NCBI RefSeq assembly: GCF_004323735.1 | Contig: NZ_CP036455.1 | Coordinates: 5,203,101-5,267,100 of the forward strand | Direction: 5' to 3' | Length of the DNA stretch: 64,000 nt | From: Streptomonospora litoralis | GTDB lineage: Bacteria > Actinomycetota > Actinomycetes > Streptosporangiales > Streptosporangiaceae | In this document: piece by piece, positions 51,334 through 60,687 of the stretch | Position numbering within the stretch: position 1 is the first letter of the stretch | Layout of the letters: each line of letters begins with the position of its first letter | The notes under the pieces: model-generated | The model's database searches: none | The model's input: only the letters and a program-made list of their open reading frames with translations | What the model was told of the DNA's origin: nothing | Position numbers and translations under genes: made by a program

Positions 51334-53445
51334 GTGCGCTATCAGCGGAATTCGGAGCGCAGTCGCCTCGGCAAGGGAACGACGGCGGGCGCTGTCACGC
51401 TCCTCGCGACCGGACTCGTCGGCAGCGCGGTCTTCGGCGTCGGCGCGTTCAGCCACCTCGACGAACTGTCCGACGGCTCCACCTGGCTGTGGAGCCGGGT
51501 CACCGGCGAGGTCATCCGCGTCAACGCGAACAACGGCCGGGTCGATCTCGTCCAGGCGGTGGAGGGCGCGGAGGACCATCCGGTGCGCCTCGCGCAGAAC
51601 AACCGCCATCTGGTCGTGCACGACCTCGACACCGGCTCGCTGACCTCGGTGAACCTGGCCCGCATGGACTTCTCGGGGCAGAGCGACATCGGCGCCGACG
51701 ACAACCACTTCGTTCTGGGCCGCGACTCCGCCGTCGTCATCGCCAAGAAGCGCGGCGAGGTCCGCCGGATGAATCCGGAGACCCTGGAGCCCGTGGGCGA
51801 ACCCCTGCAGCTGGCCGGTCCGCTGGTGGGCGGGCGGTTCGACGGCGAGGGCAGGCTGTGGGTGGCGGCCCCGTCGCAGGGCACGGTCGTGGGCATCGAC
51901 ACCGGGCGGGAGCAGCCCGAGGTCGTGGAGAGCGTGCCTGTCAGCGAACCCGGCGACGACCTCGGCCTCAGCGTTCTCGATTCCGGCGCCCTCGCGGTCA
52001 ACCGCGACTCCGACGAGGTGAGCGTGGTCTCCGGCGGCTCCGCCGCCACCGTCGACTCCCCGATCGGCCTCAGCGGGGCGAAGGTCCCCGAACGCACCGC
52101 GGGCGGGCTGGCCTCCATCACGGTCCCCGACACCGCGTCCGTGGTCGCGGTGGGCGACCTCGCCGGCGAGCCGCATGTGCGGGCGTTCACCGTGCACGGC
52201 ACACGTCCCGCGGCCGCGCTGCCCTTCGCCGACGAGGTATACGTGCCCTACGCCGAAGAGGGCCTGGTCCGCAAGTTCTCCAGCACAGGCACCCAGCGCA
52301 CGACCATCCGCGTCCCCGACGCCGACAAGAGCCCGCTGGAGCTGGAGGTCCGCGACGGCCACCTGTTCATCAACGCGCCAGAGTCGGAATCGGCGCTGGT
52401 CGTCGACTCCGACGGGCACGTGCGCAAGGTGAGCAAGTACGACCCGGAGCCCGGAGGCGAGGGCCCCGGTGCGGGCGAGGGGGACGGCGACGCCGAGGAC
52501 TCGGGGGACGACAGCGGCGAGCAGTACGTCGACGGCCCCGACGACGGAGGTTACGTCCCCGAGCAGCCCGACCTGCCCGACGCGAGCACACCCGAGGACC
52601 TGCCCGAGCCCCCGGATCCCCGCGACGACGGCGAGCACGAGGGGCGCGGCGACCGCGGCGACCAGGATGACGAGGCGCGGCCCGAGGAGCACGAGGACGG
52701 CTACGAGGAGCAGCCGCGGGTGGAGCAGCCGCCTCCGCCCCCGCCGCAGCCCGAGCAGCAGGCGTCCGAAGACCCGCTCGGCGACGACGGCGGCGGTTTC
52801 GGTGAAGGCGGTGGCCCCGAATCCGGCGGCATCGGCGGCGAGGACGACGCTCCCGGTCAGGGCTCGGACGACGGCCTGCTGCCCGGCCCGGATGGCGGCC
52901 AGGGCGGGGGCGAGGAAGACGAGGACGAGGAACCCGGTCTTCCCGGATGGAACGACGAGGACGACCAACAGGACGACCAACAGGACGGCGAGCAGGACGG
53001 GGACGAAACGGGCGGGGACGGCAACGGTTCCGAGGGCGAGGACGACGGCTCGGAACAAGGCGGGAACGAAGACGAGGGCAACGACGGCGAGGACGACGGA
53101 TCGGGCGAGCCCGGCGACGAGGACGACGGCACCGGTGGCCCGGACGGCGACCCGACTCCCGATCCCGGCGATGACGACGGCGGCGGGACCGCCCCGGAAC
53201 CGACACCCGATCCGGGCGGCGGCCCGGGCGACGACGAAACCCCTCCGCCCGAGCCGGAGCCCGACCCCGAGCCGGAGCCCGAACCAGAGCCCGAACCGGA
53301 CCCTGGCGACGACGGCGACACACCGCCCCCCGAGCCCCAGCCCGATCCGGAGCCTGAACCGGACCCCGCGCCCGGCGACGCCGGCGAGGACGGCCAGTCC
53401 TCCCCGCCGCCGGACCCCTCCGCCGCGGAGACGCCGACGCAGTAG
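51334..53445 (+). CDS. Membrane-anchored propeller-like protein with acidic Pro-rich tail
   Basis: A 703-residue protein. One transmembrane helix (about 15-38) is followed by about 320 residues of repeated short strands (SRVTGEVIRVNANNGRVDLV, DLDTGSLTSVNLARMD, FDGEGRLWVAAPSQGTVVGID), like an NHL/SMP-type beta-propeller. From about 375 to the end runs a low-complexity tail of Asp, Glu, Gly and Pro, ending in Glu-Pro/Asp-Pro repeats. Orthologues in such clusters often end in FN3 domains, absent here. The start is the GTG at 51334 behind AGGAG. It is the first gene of the MoxR cluster and probably acts outside the membrane, near the wall. Confidence 0.82.
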   Translation: MRYQRNSERSRLGKGTTAGAVTLLATGLVGSAVFGVGAFSHLDELSDGSTWLWSRVTGEVIRVNANNGRVDLVQAVEGAEDHPVRLAQNNRHLVVHDLDTGSLTSVNLARMDFSGQSDIGADDNHFVLGRDSAVVIAKKRGEVRRMNPETLEPVGEPLQLAGPLVGGRFDGEGRLWVAAPSQGTVVGIDTGREQPEVVESVPVSEPGDDLGLSVLDSGALAVNRDSDEVSVVSGGSAATVDSPIGLSGAKVPERTAGGLASITVPDTASVVAVGDLAGEPHVRAFTVHGTRPAAALPFADEVYVPYAEEGLVRKFSSTGTQRTTIRVPDADKSPLELEVRDGHLFINAPESESALVVDSDGHVRKVSKYDPEPGGEGPGAGEGDGDAEDSGDDSGEQYVDGPDDGGYVPEQPDLPDASTPEDLPEPPDPRDDGEHEGRGDRGDQDDEARPEEHEDGYEEQPRVEQPPPPPPQPEQQASEDPLGDDGGGFGEGGGPESGGIGGEDDAPGQGSDDGLLPGPDGGQGGGEEDEDEEPGLPGWNDEDDQQDDQQDGEQDGDETGGDGNGSEGEDDGSEQGGNEDEGNDGEDDGSGEPGDEDDGTGGPDGDPTPDPGDDDGGGTAPEPTPDPGGGPGDDETPPPEPEPDPEPEPEPEPEPDPGDDGDTPPPEPQPDPEPEPDPAPGDAGEDGQSSPPPDPSAAETPTQ

Positions 53446-53516
53446 ATGCGCGGCGCCCCGCCGCGGGCGCCGCACCCGGTGCCACCCCGACCCGACGCAC
53501 GACCTGAGAAGAGACA

Positions 53517-54563
53517 TTGACGACTTCGGTTCCGCAGGCCGATTCGGCCCCGCCCTCCAGCGGCCGCCGCGCCGGCGACGCGCCTGAGGCCCCGCTGACC
53601 GAGTCCGAGGCCGCCGAGCACGCGGCCCGGTTCCACCGCCTGGCCGCCGAGGTCGGGTCCGCGGTCCTGGGCAAAACCGACATGGTCCGCCTCGCCCTGG
53701 TGGCCATGCTCAGCGAAGGCCATGTGCTGCTGGAGGACGTGCCCGGTGTCGGCAAGACCACGCTGGCCCGGGCGATCGCCGCCGCGACCGACGGCGAATG
53801 GCACCGTATCCAGTTCACCCCCGACCTGCTGCCCTCCGACGTCACCGGGGTCCCGGTGTTCAACCAGGACACCCGCGAGTTCCAGTTCCACCCGGGACCG
53901 GTGTTCGGCAACGTCGTCATCGCCGACGAGATCAACCGCGCCTCGCCCAAAGCGCAGTCGGCGCTGCTGGAGGTCATGGAGGAGCGCCAAGTCACCGTCG
54001 ACGGCAAGCGGTACCCGGTGCCGCGCCCGTTCCTGGTGGTGGCGACCCAGAACCCGGTGGAGATGGACGGCACCTACCGGCTGCCGGAGGCCCAGCTGGA
54101 CCGCTTCCTCATCCGGCTGTCGCTGGGGTACCCCGACGCCGACTCCGAGTTGGCGATCATGCGCGGCGACCGGCTCACGGCCACGGCGGACCTGCAGACC
54201 GTGGTCGACGCGGACCGGCTCGCCGAGACCACCGCGGCCGCCGAGCGGGTGCACATCCACGAGGCCATCTACCGCTACGCGCTGGACCTCGCGCACACGA
54301 GCCGCGGGCACGACGAGATCCACGTGGGTGTCTCGCCCCGCGCCACCGCGGCGCTGATGCGGGCGCTGCGCATGTTCGTCCTCACCGAGGGCCGTCACTA
54401 CGCCACCCCGGAGGACGTGAAGGCGCTGGCGGTGCCGGTATGGGCGCACCGGCTGGTCCTGGCCGCGGGATCGGCGGTCAGCGGCCGCAGTCCGGCGGAC
54501 GTCATGGCAGACATCGTCGACCGGACGCCCACCCCGCAACCGGTGCAGTTCGGCGGTGGGTGA
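53517..54563 (+). CDS. MoxR-family AAA ATPase
   Basis: A 348-residue MoxR-type chaperone ATPase. Walker A is EDVPGVGKTTLARAI, Walker B is VVIADEINRASPK, and downstream are the sensor segments FLVVATQNPVEMDGTYRLPEAQLDRF and GVSPRATAALMRALRMFVL. An Ala/Ser-rich start of about 30 residues precedes the core. It begins at a TTG with GAGAAGAG upstream. MoxR proteins usually remodel or load cofactors onto partner complexes, here most likely the DUF58 protein encoded next, with which it overlaps by 8 bases. Confidence 0.93.
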   Translation: MTTSVPQADSAPPSSGRRAGDAPEAPLTESEAAEHAARFHRLAAEVGSAVLGKTDMVRLALVAMLSEGHVLLEDVPGVGKTTLARAIAAATDGEWHRIQFTPDLLPSDVTGVPVFNQDTREFQFHPGPVFGNVVIADEINRASPKAQSALLEVMEERQVTVDGKRYPVPRPFLVVATQNPVEMDGTYRLPEAQLDRFLIRLSLGYPDADSELAIMRGDRLTATADLQTVVDADRLAETTAAAERVHIHEAIYRYALDLAHTSRGHDEIHVGVSPRATAALMRALRMFVLTEGRHYATPEDVKALAVPVWAHRLVLAAGSAVSGRSPADVMADIVDRTPTPQPVQFGGG

Positions 54564-55770
54564 GGCGCCCCGCGGCTCGCGCGGACGCACCGGCGCGGTG
54601 AAACCGGGGGCGGCCGGCGGCGCCGCGCTTCCCACCGTGCGCGGCTGGCTGGTGCTTGCGGGCGGCGCCGCGCTGCTCGCCGCCGGTGCCGCGTTCGGTT
54701 ATCGGGAACTGATCGTGCTGGGCGCGGTCCCGTTCGCGGTGCTGGTGGTGTCGGTGGTCCTGGTGGGCCGGCTGCGGCCGATGCGGGTATGGCGCTCGGT
54801 GCCGGCACCGCGGGTGTCGCCCGGCGACGAGATCGAGGTCCTGCTCGGCACGGCCGAGGACGGCCGCGGGCGCGGTGCGCACCTGCTCGCCGATCGCGTG
54901 AGCGGTCCCACCGGGACGCGGTCGGTGGAGCTGCCCGCCGCCCGCCCCGGCGACAGCGGCCCGGTGGGCTACCGACTGGTCGCCGAGCGGCGCGGCGTGC
55001 TCGACCTGGGGCCGCTGGAGTCGCGGCGGCGCGACCCGCTGGGCCTGGTGGCGACCCGGCGCACCTCCGGCGGCACCGAGCGGGTCTGGGTGCACCCCCG
55101 TTGGGACCCGCTGGGCACGATGCCGGTCGGCCGCAGCGACGACCCGCAGGGCGTGTTCGACGGCGGGCGCGCCGGCAGCGTCAGCTTCCACACGCTGCGC
55201 GACTACGTCGCCGGCGACGACGTGCGGCACATCCACTGGCGCAGCTCGGCTCGCCACGGCAAGCTCATGGTCCGCGAGCACCTGGACACCTCGCACACCC
55301 GGCTCACCGTCGTCGCCGACGACCGCGGCGGCGCGGCCGGCGACGAACTCGCGGCGCTGGACGAGGTCTGCGGAGCAGCGGCGGCCGTGGCGGCGACGTC
55401 GGTCGCCGGCCGGTGGGCCTGCGAGTTGCGCCTGGTCAGCGGGCGGTCGTTGGAGAGCACCGGGCGGCTGGCGCCGCTGCTGGACTTGCTGGCCGAGGCC
55501 CGCATCAGCGCGGACGCCGAGTTGCCCGAGGAGCTGTGGCGGCTGCGCAACCGCCCCTTCGGCGACACGGTCGTGCTGGTCAGCGCGTCGATCACGGGGG
55601 CGGAAGCGCGCCTGTTCGCCCGACTGGGCGACCTCTACCCGCGGCTCGTGCTGATCGCGCTGCGGTCGTACGGTCGGCCGATCGGCGCGATCCCCGGCGT
55701 CACGGTGGTCGACGCCCGCGACGCCCGCGACCTGGCCGCACGCTGGGACGGCGAGCGGTGGTCGGCATGA
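54556..55770 (+). CDS. DUF58 domain membrane protein
   Basis: A 404-residue protein with two hydrophobic segments near the N-terminus (about 28-70) and the DUF58 domain in the second half: DPLGLVATRRTSGGTERVWVHPRWDPL, then FHTLRDYVAGDDVRHIHWRSSARHGKLMVREHL, a von-Willebrand-like fold often with MIDAS features. It starts at a GTG overlapping the MoxR gene and its stop overlaps the next start (ATGA). MoxR-DUF58-transglutaminase sets are widespread, but their biochemical role is not settled. Confidence 0.92.
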   Translation: MGEAPRGSRGRTGAVKPGAAGGAALPTVRGWLVLAGGAALLAAGAAFGYRELIVLGAVPFAVLVVSVVLVGRLRPMRVWRSVPAPRVSPGDEIEVLLGTAEDGRGRGAHLLADRVSGPTGTRSVELPAARPGDSGPVGYRLVAERRGVLDLGPLESRRRDPLGLVATRRTSGGTERVWVHPRWDPLGTMPVGRSDDPQGVFDGGRAGSVSFHTLRDYVAGDDVRHIHWRSSARHGKLMVREHLDTSHTRLTVVADDRGGAAGDELAALDEVCGAAAAVAATSVAGRWACELRLVSGRSLESTGRLAPLLDLLAEARISADAELPEELWRLRNRPFGDTVVLVSASITGAEARLFARLGDLYPRLVLIALRSYGRPIGAIPGVTVVDARDARDLAARWDGERWSA

Positions 55771-58043
55771 CGGCCCCGGTGGAGGCGGCGGGGGACGCGG
55801 TGCGCAAGTTCGTGCGCGCCGCGGCGGTTCCGGTCGCTCTCGCGGCCGCGGGGGCGGCGCCCGGACTCGCCGTCGCGCCGGGTTACGTGCAGCCGCTCGC
55901 GGTCGCGGCCCTGCTCAGCGGCTGGGCGGTGGCGGCCGTGTCGGTGACGGTGCTGCTGCGTCGACGGCTGAGCGCGGTCGCGACCCTGCTGGCGGGACTG
56001 CCGGTCGCGATAGGCGGGGTGACGGCGCTGGTGGCGACGGTGCCCGGACCGCGCGAGCATCTGCTGTGGGGCACGGTGGACGCGGTCGCCCACTCCGGCG
56101 CCCGCATCCTGACCAGCTCGCTGCCGACCGCCGTCGCCGCGGACACGCTCGCGCTGCCCGCCTCGGGCGTCTGGCTGGCGGCTGCCGCGTCCGTGCTGGC
56201 GGTGCGCGGCGGGCACCCGCTGACCGCGCTGCTGTGCCCGCTACTGGCGCTGGCGGGCGCCGCCGTGCTCAACGGGCCCGAGGTGCGACCGGCGTACTAT
56301 CCCGCCGCGCTGTTCGCCCTCGCGGCCGTCGTAGTACTGGCGGCCGCGGTGGACTCCGGTGCGGCGCGGGGCACAGACGGCGCCGGCGGCGACTCCCCCG
56401 ACACGGGTGCGGCGGTGCGTCCCATCGCCGACGGCACCGGCGGCAGGCGGTGGGCCCGCGCGCTGCCGCGGGCGCTGAGCCTCGCCGGAGTCCTGGCGCT
56501 GGTGGCCGCGCTGACGGCCTACGTCGGACCGCTGGCGCTCTACGGTACGCCGTTCCGTCCCGCCGACCCCCGCGCCGCCGTCGCGCCGCCGGAGCGGGAC
56601 ACCCCGGCGGTGAGCCCGCTGAGCTACCTGGCCGCCTGGTCGGCCGAGCCGGGGCAGCGGCTGCTGCGCGTCACCTCCGAGGTGCCCACGGAGTTGCGGT
56701 GGGCGACCCTCTCCGACTTCGACGGGGTGACGTGGCTGCCCGCCGGGCGTTACCGCGCTTCGTCGGAGGTGCTCCCCGATCTGGAGCACGAAGTGCCGCC
56801 GGGCGATCCCCGGCTGGTCACCGTGGACGTAGAGGGGCTTCCCGGTCACTGGCTGCCGGTGGCCGGCGTGCCGCACCGGGTGGAAGGGGTCGCCGTCGCG
56901 TTCGAGCCGTCCTCGGCGACGCTGCGCACCAGGACGGGACCGGTCGACGGACTGCAGTACACCGCGCTGGGCCACGCGCCCGAGTACAAGGAGGCCGATC
57001 TCAAGGAGGCCGGCAAACCCGACCGGCAGGAGTTCGCGCCGTATCTGGCACTGCCCGAGGGGGCGCCACCGGAGATCGAGCGGATCGCCGCGGCCTACGG
57101 CGACGGCACCCCCTACCAGCGCGCGAACTGGCTGGCGGGCCATCTGCGCGGCAACTACGGCTTCGACCCCGAGGCGCCGGGCGGGCACGGCTACGCCAAT
57201 CTCGCAAAGCTGCTGGTACCCCCGCACGAGCAGGGCGGCGGCGGAACGTCGGGGCAGTTCGCCAGCGCCTTCGCACTGCTGGCGCGCGCCTCCGGGCTGC
57301 CCAGCCGCGTGGTCGTCGGCTTCGGGCGGGGCACGCCCGCCGACGGCGGCGGCCGACTCGTCCGCTCCGGCGACGCCGTGGCCTGGGGCGAGGTCTACCT
57401 GGAGGGGGTGGGCTGGGCACCGTTCGACGTCACCCCCGGCGATCCGAAGCGGAACGGCGCCACGTCGGAGTCCGCGGCCGGCGGGGGCGGCGGTGCCACC
57501 GGCGGCCAAGCGGGCGCCGGGGCGCATCAGGAGGAGGCCGGATTCTTCCGGGTGACCGGCGCGCCGCTGGACGTCGCCTACGCCTGGGGGCTGGTCGGCC
57601 GTACCGCAGCGGGCATCGCCGCGGCGCTCGTCCTGGGCGCGCTGCTGGCGGGCACCCTGCGCGGCGCTCGGCGCGGCGTCCGGCTCGGTGCGCGCGATCC
57701 GCGCCGCCGCCTCGACGGCGCTTGGTGGGAGCTGCGCGACAGCCTGCGGCTGGCAGGAGCGGCGCCGCGGCCCTCCGACACCGTCTCCGACGTGCTGGCG
57801 CGCTCCGACGAACTGCTGCCGCCCGCCGAGGGCGGCAGCCGCGCCTGGACGCTGGGCAGGACGCTGAACGCGACGGCGTTCGTCCCCCCGCAGGAGCGCC
57901 CCGGCCGGGTCGGCGCCGACGACGCGGCCGCCGCCTCCGCTGAAGTACGTGCCTACACAGCGGCTCTGCGGCACCGACTCGCCTGGGGCCGCCGCCTGAT
58001 GTGGTGGCTCGACCCCCGCCCGCTTTTCTGGAGGCGCCGATGA
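55767..58043 (+). CDS. TgpA-like membrane protein with degenerate transglutaminase domain
   Basis: A 758-residue protein. About six hydrophobic segments occupy residues 15-270, followed by an extracellular transglutaminase-like domain and a C-terminal membrane helix near 605-630. In active members the core reads G-x-C then HAW then Asp. Here the Cys position is Ser495 (within GTSGQFASAFALLARASGLPSR), the His position is Val538 (in AVAWGEVYL), and only Asp554 of the triad remains. The fold is therefore probably kept for binding rather than peptide cross-linking or hydrolysis. It overlaps the DUF58 gene by four bases. Confidence 0.9.
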   Translation: MTAPVEAAGDAVRKFVRAAAVPVALAAAGAAPGLAVAPGYVQPLAVAALLSGWAVAAVSVTVLLRRRLSAVATLLAGLPVAIGGVTALVATVPGPREHLLWGTVDAVAHSGARILTSSLPTAVAADTLALPASGVWLAAAASVLAVRGGHPLTALLCPLLALAGAAVLNGPEVRPAYYPAALFALAAVVVLAAAVDSGAARGTDGAGGDSPDTGAAVRPIADGTGGRRWARALPRALSLAGVLALVAALTAYVGPLALYGTPFRPADPRAAVAPPERDTPAVSPLSYLAAWSAEPGQRLLRVTSEVPTELRWATLSDFDGVTWLPAGRYRASSEVLPDLEHEVPPGDPRLVTVDVEGLPGHWLPVAGVPHRVEGVAVAFEPSSATLRTRTGPVDGLQYTALGHAPEYKEADLKEAGKPDRQEFAPYLALPEGAPPEIERIAAAYGDGTPYQRANWLAGHLRGNYGFDPEAPGGHGYANLAKLLVPPHEQGGGGTSGQFASAFALLARASGLPSRVVVGFGRGTPADGGGRLVRSGDAVAWGEVYLEGVGWAPFDVTPGDPKRNGATSESAAGGGGGATGGQAGAGAHQEEAGFFRVTGAPLDVAYAWGLVGRTAAGIAAALVLGALLAGTLRGARRGVRLGARDPRRRLDGAWWELRDSLRLAGAAPRPSDTVSDVLARSDELLPPAEGGSRAWTLGRTLNATAFVPPQERPGRVGADDAAAASAEVRAYTAALRHRLAWGRRLMWWLDPRPLFWRRR

Positions 58044-58184
58044 GGACAGGGCGCGGCCCGGTCGGCTCTGCCGGCCGCACTCGCCGCACCGGCGGCCGGG
58101 GCCCCGCGTCCCGAGCCGTACGGCAGCGGAGGGTGCGGGCGGCTACTGCGCAACGGCCGGGCGGCCGCGGACAGGAGGCGCGCC

Positions 58185-60134
58185 ATGAGTGACCACTCGG
58201 ATCGTGGGCGACCGGCGGCGTGGAGCGTTCCCGGGGTGCACACGCCCGAGCCACTGTACAGCGGTGCGGACTCCGTGCTGTACCGGGCCAAGCGCGGGCC
58301 CGGCGACGTTTCCGTGGTGGTCAAGCTCGCCCGCTCCCGGGGTCCCTTCGAGCAGCGCGACGAGATCGAGCTGTGGCGGATGCACTCCGCGAACCGCGGA
58401 GTCCACTCGCTGCTGCAGCACGGCACGACCGAGGGGGGCCGCCCCTACGCGGTCATGGAGGAGTGCCCCGACGGCGACTACGGCCGCATCCTCGCCGAGG
58501 AGGGGCCGCTGTCGCCGACCGAGGCCGTCACCGTGGGCGCGGAGGTGGCCGAGGCGCTGGCCGCGGTGCACTCGCGCGGACTGCTGCACCACGCGGTGGC
58601 GCCGGAGAACATCCTGCGCGCGCGGTTCGGGCCCGCGCTCATCGACTTCGGCTCGGCGCTGACGCTGAACCACCCGTTCCCGCCGGTGCACTACCGCGAC
58701 GGGGTCCTGGAGCACGCGCCGCCGGAGGAGCTGAGCGGCGGCACACCGGGCACCGCCTCGGACGTGTACCGGCTTGCGTCCACGGTGTGGACGCTGCTGG
58801 CCGGGCACGCCCCGTTCGCCGACGGCCGGGAGGTCTCCGCCGCCGCGTACCGGGCCCGCGTGCTCGGTTCCCCGCCGCCTCGCGTGCCGCGGGACGACAC
58901 GCCCGAGTGGCTGCAGCGGGTGCTGCTGTACGCGCTGGCCACCGATCCGGGTGAGCGGCTGAGCAGCGCCACCGACCTCGCGCGGATGCTGCGCAGCGAA
59001 GGCGTGTCAGCGCCTGGCCTCGATTCGCCCGCAGAGCCGCACCGCCGCGAACTCCGGCGGCCCGGCGCCCGTCCACAGGACTGGGGCGCCGCCGGGCCCG
59101 CGGCGGCGGGAGTCTTCCGGGACGGGCAGGGCGAGACGTCGGAACCCGCGCGGAAGCTCCCCGCGGTCGAAGACGCCGCGGAAAGCGGGGACCACCAGTC
59201 CCCGCGCGGCGACCGCGCCGCCCAGGAGGGCGAGATCGACGCCCCTGCGGCGCAGGAGCGGTCCTTCGCCGACCCGGTCGCCCCGTATGTGCGCGAGGCG
59301 GCCGAGTCCGCCGGAACCGCTGCGAAAGAGCCGGAGGTCTCCGCGGGGAAGGAGGGTTTGGACGCCGTACCCGAGCCGCCCTACGCACTCCACGCCGCGG
59401 ACGCGGCTCCTGCCCGCGGCACCGATGGAGATACCGGCGAGGGACTCGGCGTCTCCGCAGGGGGCGGGCCCGCGGCCTACGGCCGGGGCTTTCAGAGGGG
59501 TCCCGGCCGCGGCAGCGGTACCGCGGGCCGTCCGCGCCGCCGTGTGGGCCGCGCGGCCCTCTTCGCGCTCGCCTTGGCGGCGCTGCTCGTGGCGGTCTCC
59601 GGGCTCGCGTGGTGGGCGTCGTCCCTGCTGCCGTCGCTCATGCCCGATGCGCCGCCCCCGCAGGCAGGAGCCGAACCCTCCGCCCAGCGGCAGGCGGAGC
59701 CTTCCGCACCCGGCGGGCAGGCTCCCGCCGCCGACGCCCCCGGAGGCGCCCAGGCCGCCGAGGACGCGGCCCAGGACGCCGAGGGGGACGGCGGCGGGGC
59801 CGCTGCAGCCGGCGCCCGGTCCCCGCAGCCGAGCCCCGGAACCTCCCCGGCCGATTTCGCCCCCACCGACGTGGAACTGCGCGACGGCAACATCAGCGTG
59901 ATGCTGACGTGGGCCGACAACACCCGAGGCGCGGCGACCCATTTCATCGTCGGCGGCCCGGTCGGCGCCGACGAGGACACCACCATGGCGGGACTCGCGG
60001 CGGGAGAGACGGACGTGGAGATCACCGGCCTCAACCCGGAGGTCGAGTACTGCTTCCGCGTGGTGGCGGTGCGCTCCACCGAGCTGGCCGCGACGTCGGA
60101 GGAGGTGTGCACGGACCGCGATACCCGGCAGTGA
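58185..60134 (+). CDS. Receptor-like pseudokinase with C-terminal FN3 domain
   Basis: A 649-residue protein. Residues about 15-275 resemble a bacterial Ser/Thr kinase: VVVKLAR with Lys47, IDFGSA with Asp154, and EHAPPEEL as an APE-like segment. The catalytic loop normally reading HRDLKPEN is HHAVAPEN (135-142), so the catalytic Asp is Ala137 and the Lys is Ala139. There is no proper glycine-rich loop. A long polar linker follows, then one transmembrane helix (about 450-480) and an FN3 domain (about 560-645: VELRDGNISVMLTWADN, VEYCFRVVAV). It follows the TgpA-like gene after 141 bases. Confidence 0.88.
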   Translation: MSDHSDRGRPAAWSVPGVHTPEPLYSGADSVLYRAKRGPGDVSVVVKLARSRGPFEQRDEIELWRMHSANRGVHSLLQHGTTEGGRPYAVMEECPDGDYGRILAEEGPLSPTEAVTVGAEVAEALAAVHSRGLLHHAVAPENILRARFGPALIDFGSALTLNHPFPPVHYRDGVLEHAPPEELSGGTPGTASDVYRLASTVWTLLAGHAPFADGREVSAAAYRARVLGSPPPRVPRDDTPEWLQRVLLYALATDPGERLSSATDLARMLRSEGVSAPGLDSPAEPHRRELRRPGARPQDWGAAGPAAAGVFRDGQGETSEPARKLPAVEDAAESGDHQSPRGDRAAQEGEIDAPAAQERSFADPVAPYVREAAESAGTAAKEPEVSAGKEGLDAVPEPPYALHAADAAPARGTDGDTGEGLGVSAGGGPAAYGRGFQRGPGRGSGTAGRPRRRVGRAALFALALAALLVAVSGLAWWASSLLPSLMPDAPPPQAGAEPSAQRQAEPSAPGGQAPAADAPGGAQAAEDAAQDAEGDGGGAAAAGARSPQPSPGTSPADFAPTDVELRDGNISVMLTWADNTRGAATHFIVGGPVGADEDTTMAGLAAGETDVEITGLNPEVEYCFRVVAVRSTELAATSEEVCTDRDTRQ

Positions 60135-60161
60135 TAGCGGCTGATCGAGTCCTCGTCGCGT

Positions 60162-60659
60162 TTGGAGGCCGTCGTAGATTTCCTGGAGGCAGCGAGCAGT
60201 TTCCTGCAGACGCTGCAGTCGCTGGTACAGAACAACCTGATCGTCATCAGTGCACTCGTCACCCCGGCCGTCGGCATCCTCATCGACCGGCTCAGACGAA
60301 GAAAGACCCGGCTGGAAGGCCAGATCGACACGGAACAGCACAGGTTCGACGCGGAGGACGTCCGGATCCGCGAACTCAAGGCGGACAACGACCGGCGGCA
60401 GGCGCTGGGGCAGCTCGCGGACAACGCGGTCGGCAAGTCTCTGGACAACGTCGCAGAGCACGGCAAGAACCTGCTGATGGACAACTACAACGGACTCGGC
60501 GCCCTGCACGAGCAACGACCGCACGTGCTGCACGCGACGATGGGAGACAAGAAGGACGCGGCAGCCAGGCGCGCGGAGCTCGGGCGCAGGGGTGTGAACA
60601 CCGGAGACCCGCTACCGGGCAGCCTGCACGCCGCCACCAGCCGCGGAAGGCGCCGCTGA
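60162..60659 (+). CDS. Unknown membrane-anchored protein, 165 residues
   Basis: An N-terminal hydrophobic segment (about 10-42: SSFLQTLQSLVQNNLIVISA and onward to LID), then a long charged helical region (RRRKTRLEGQIDTEQHRFDAEDVRIRELKADNDRRQ) that looks like a coiled coil, then a basic tail ending GRRR. No family recognised. The start is uncertain; I took the TTG at 60162. It is the first of four same-direction genes of similar build, beginning 27 bases after the pseudokinase stop, so it may belong to that cluster. Confidence 0.62.
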   Translation: MEAVVDFLEAASSFLQTLQSLVQNNLIVISALVTPAVGILIDRLRRRKTRLEGQIDTEQHRFDAEDVRIRELKADNDRRQALGQLADNAVGKSLDNVAEHGKNLLMDNYNGLGALHEQRPHVLHATMGDKKDAAARRAELGRRGVNTGDPLPGSLHAATSRGRRR

Positions 60660-60687
60660 CACCGCCCCTTCGAACAAGAGGAGACGT

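Noticed and set aside
52444-53445. Repeat-rich stretch considered as a tandem repeat array or CRISPR-like element
   Set aside because: The repetition is at codon level (Glu-Pro, Asp-Gly) within one reading frame, with no constant repeat-spacer units.
50275-53517. 1080-codon open frame on the minus strand opposite the propeller-like gene
   Set aside because: Its hydrophobic Val/Leu/Ala-rich runs come from the reversed acidic repeat; there is no start with a ribosome binding site and no domain.
58040-58192. Possible 50-residue gene between the TgpA-like and kinase-like genes
   Set aside because: Almost entirely Arg/Gly/Pro, overlaps the kinase start, and has no supporting features.
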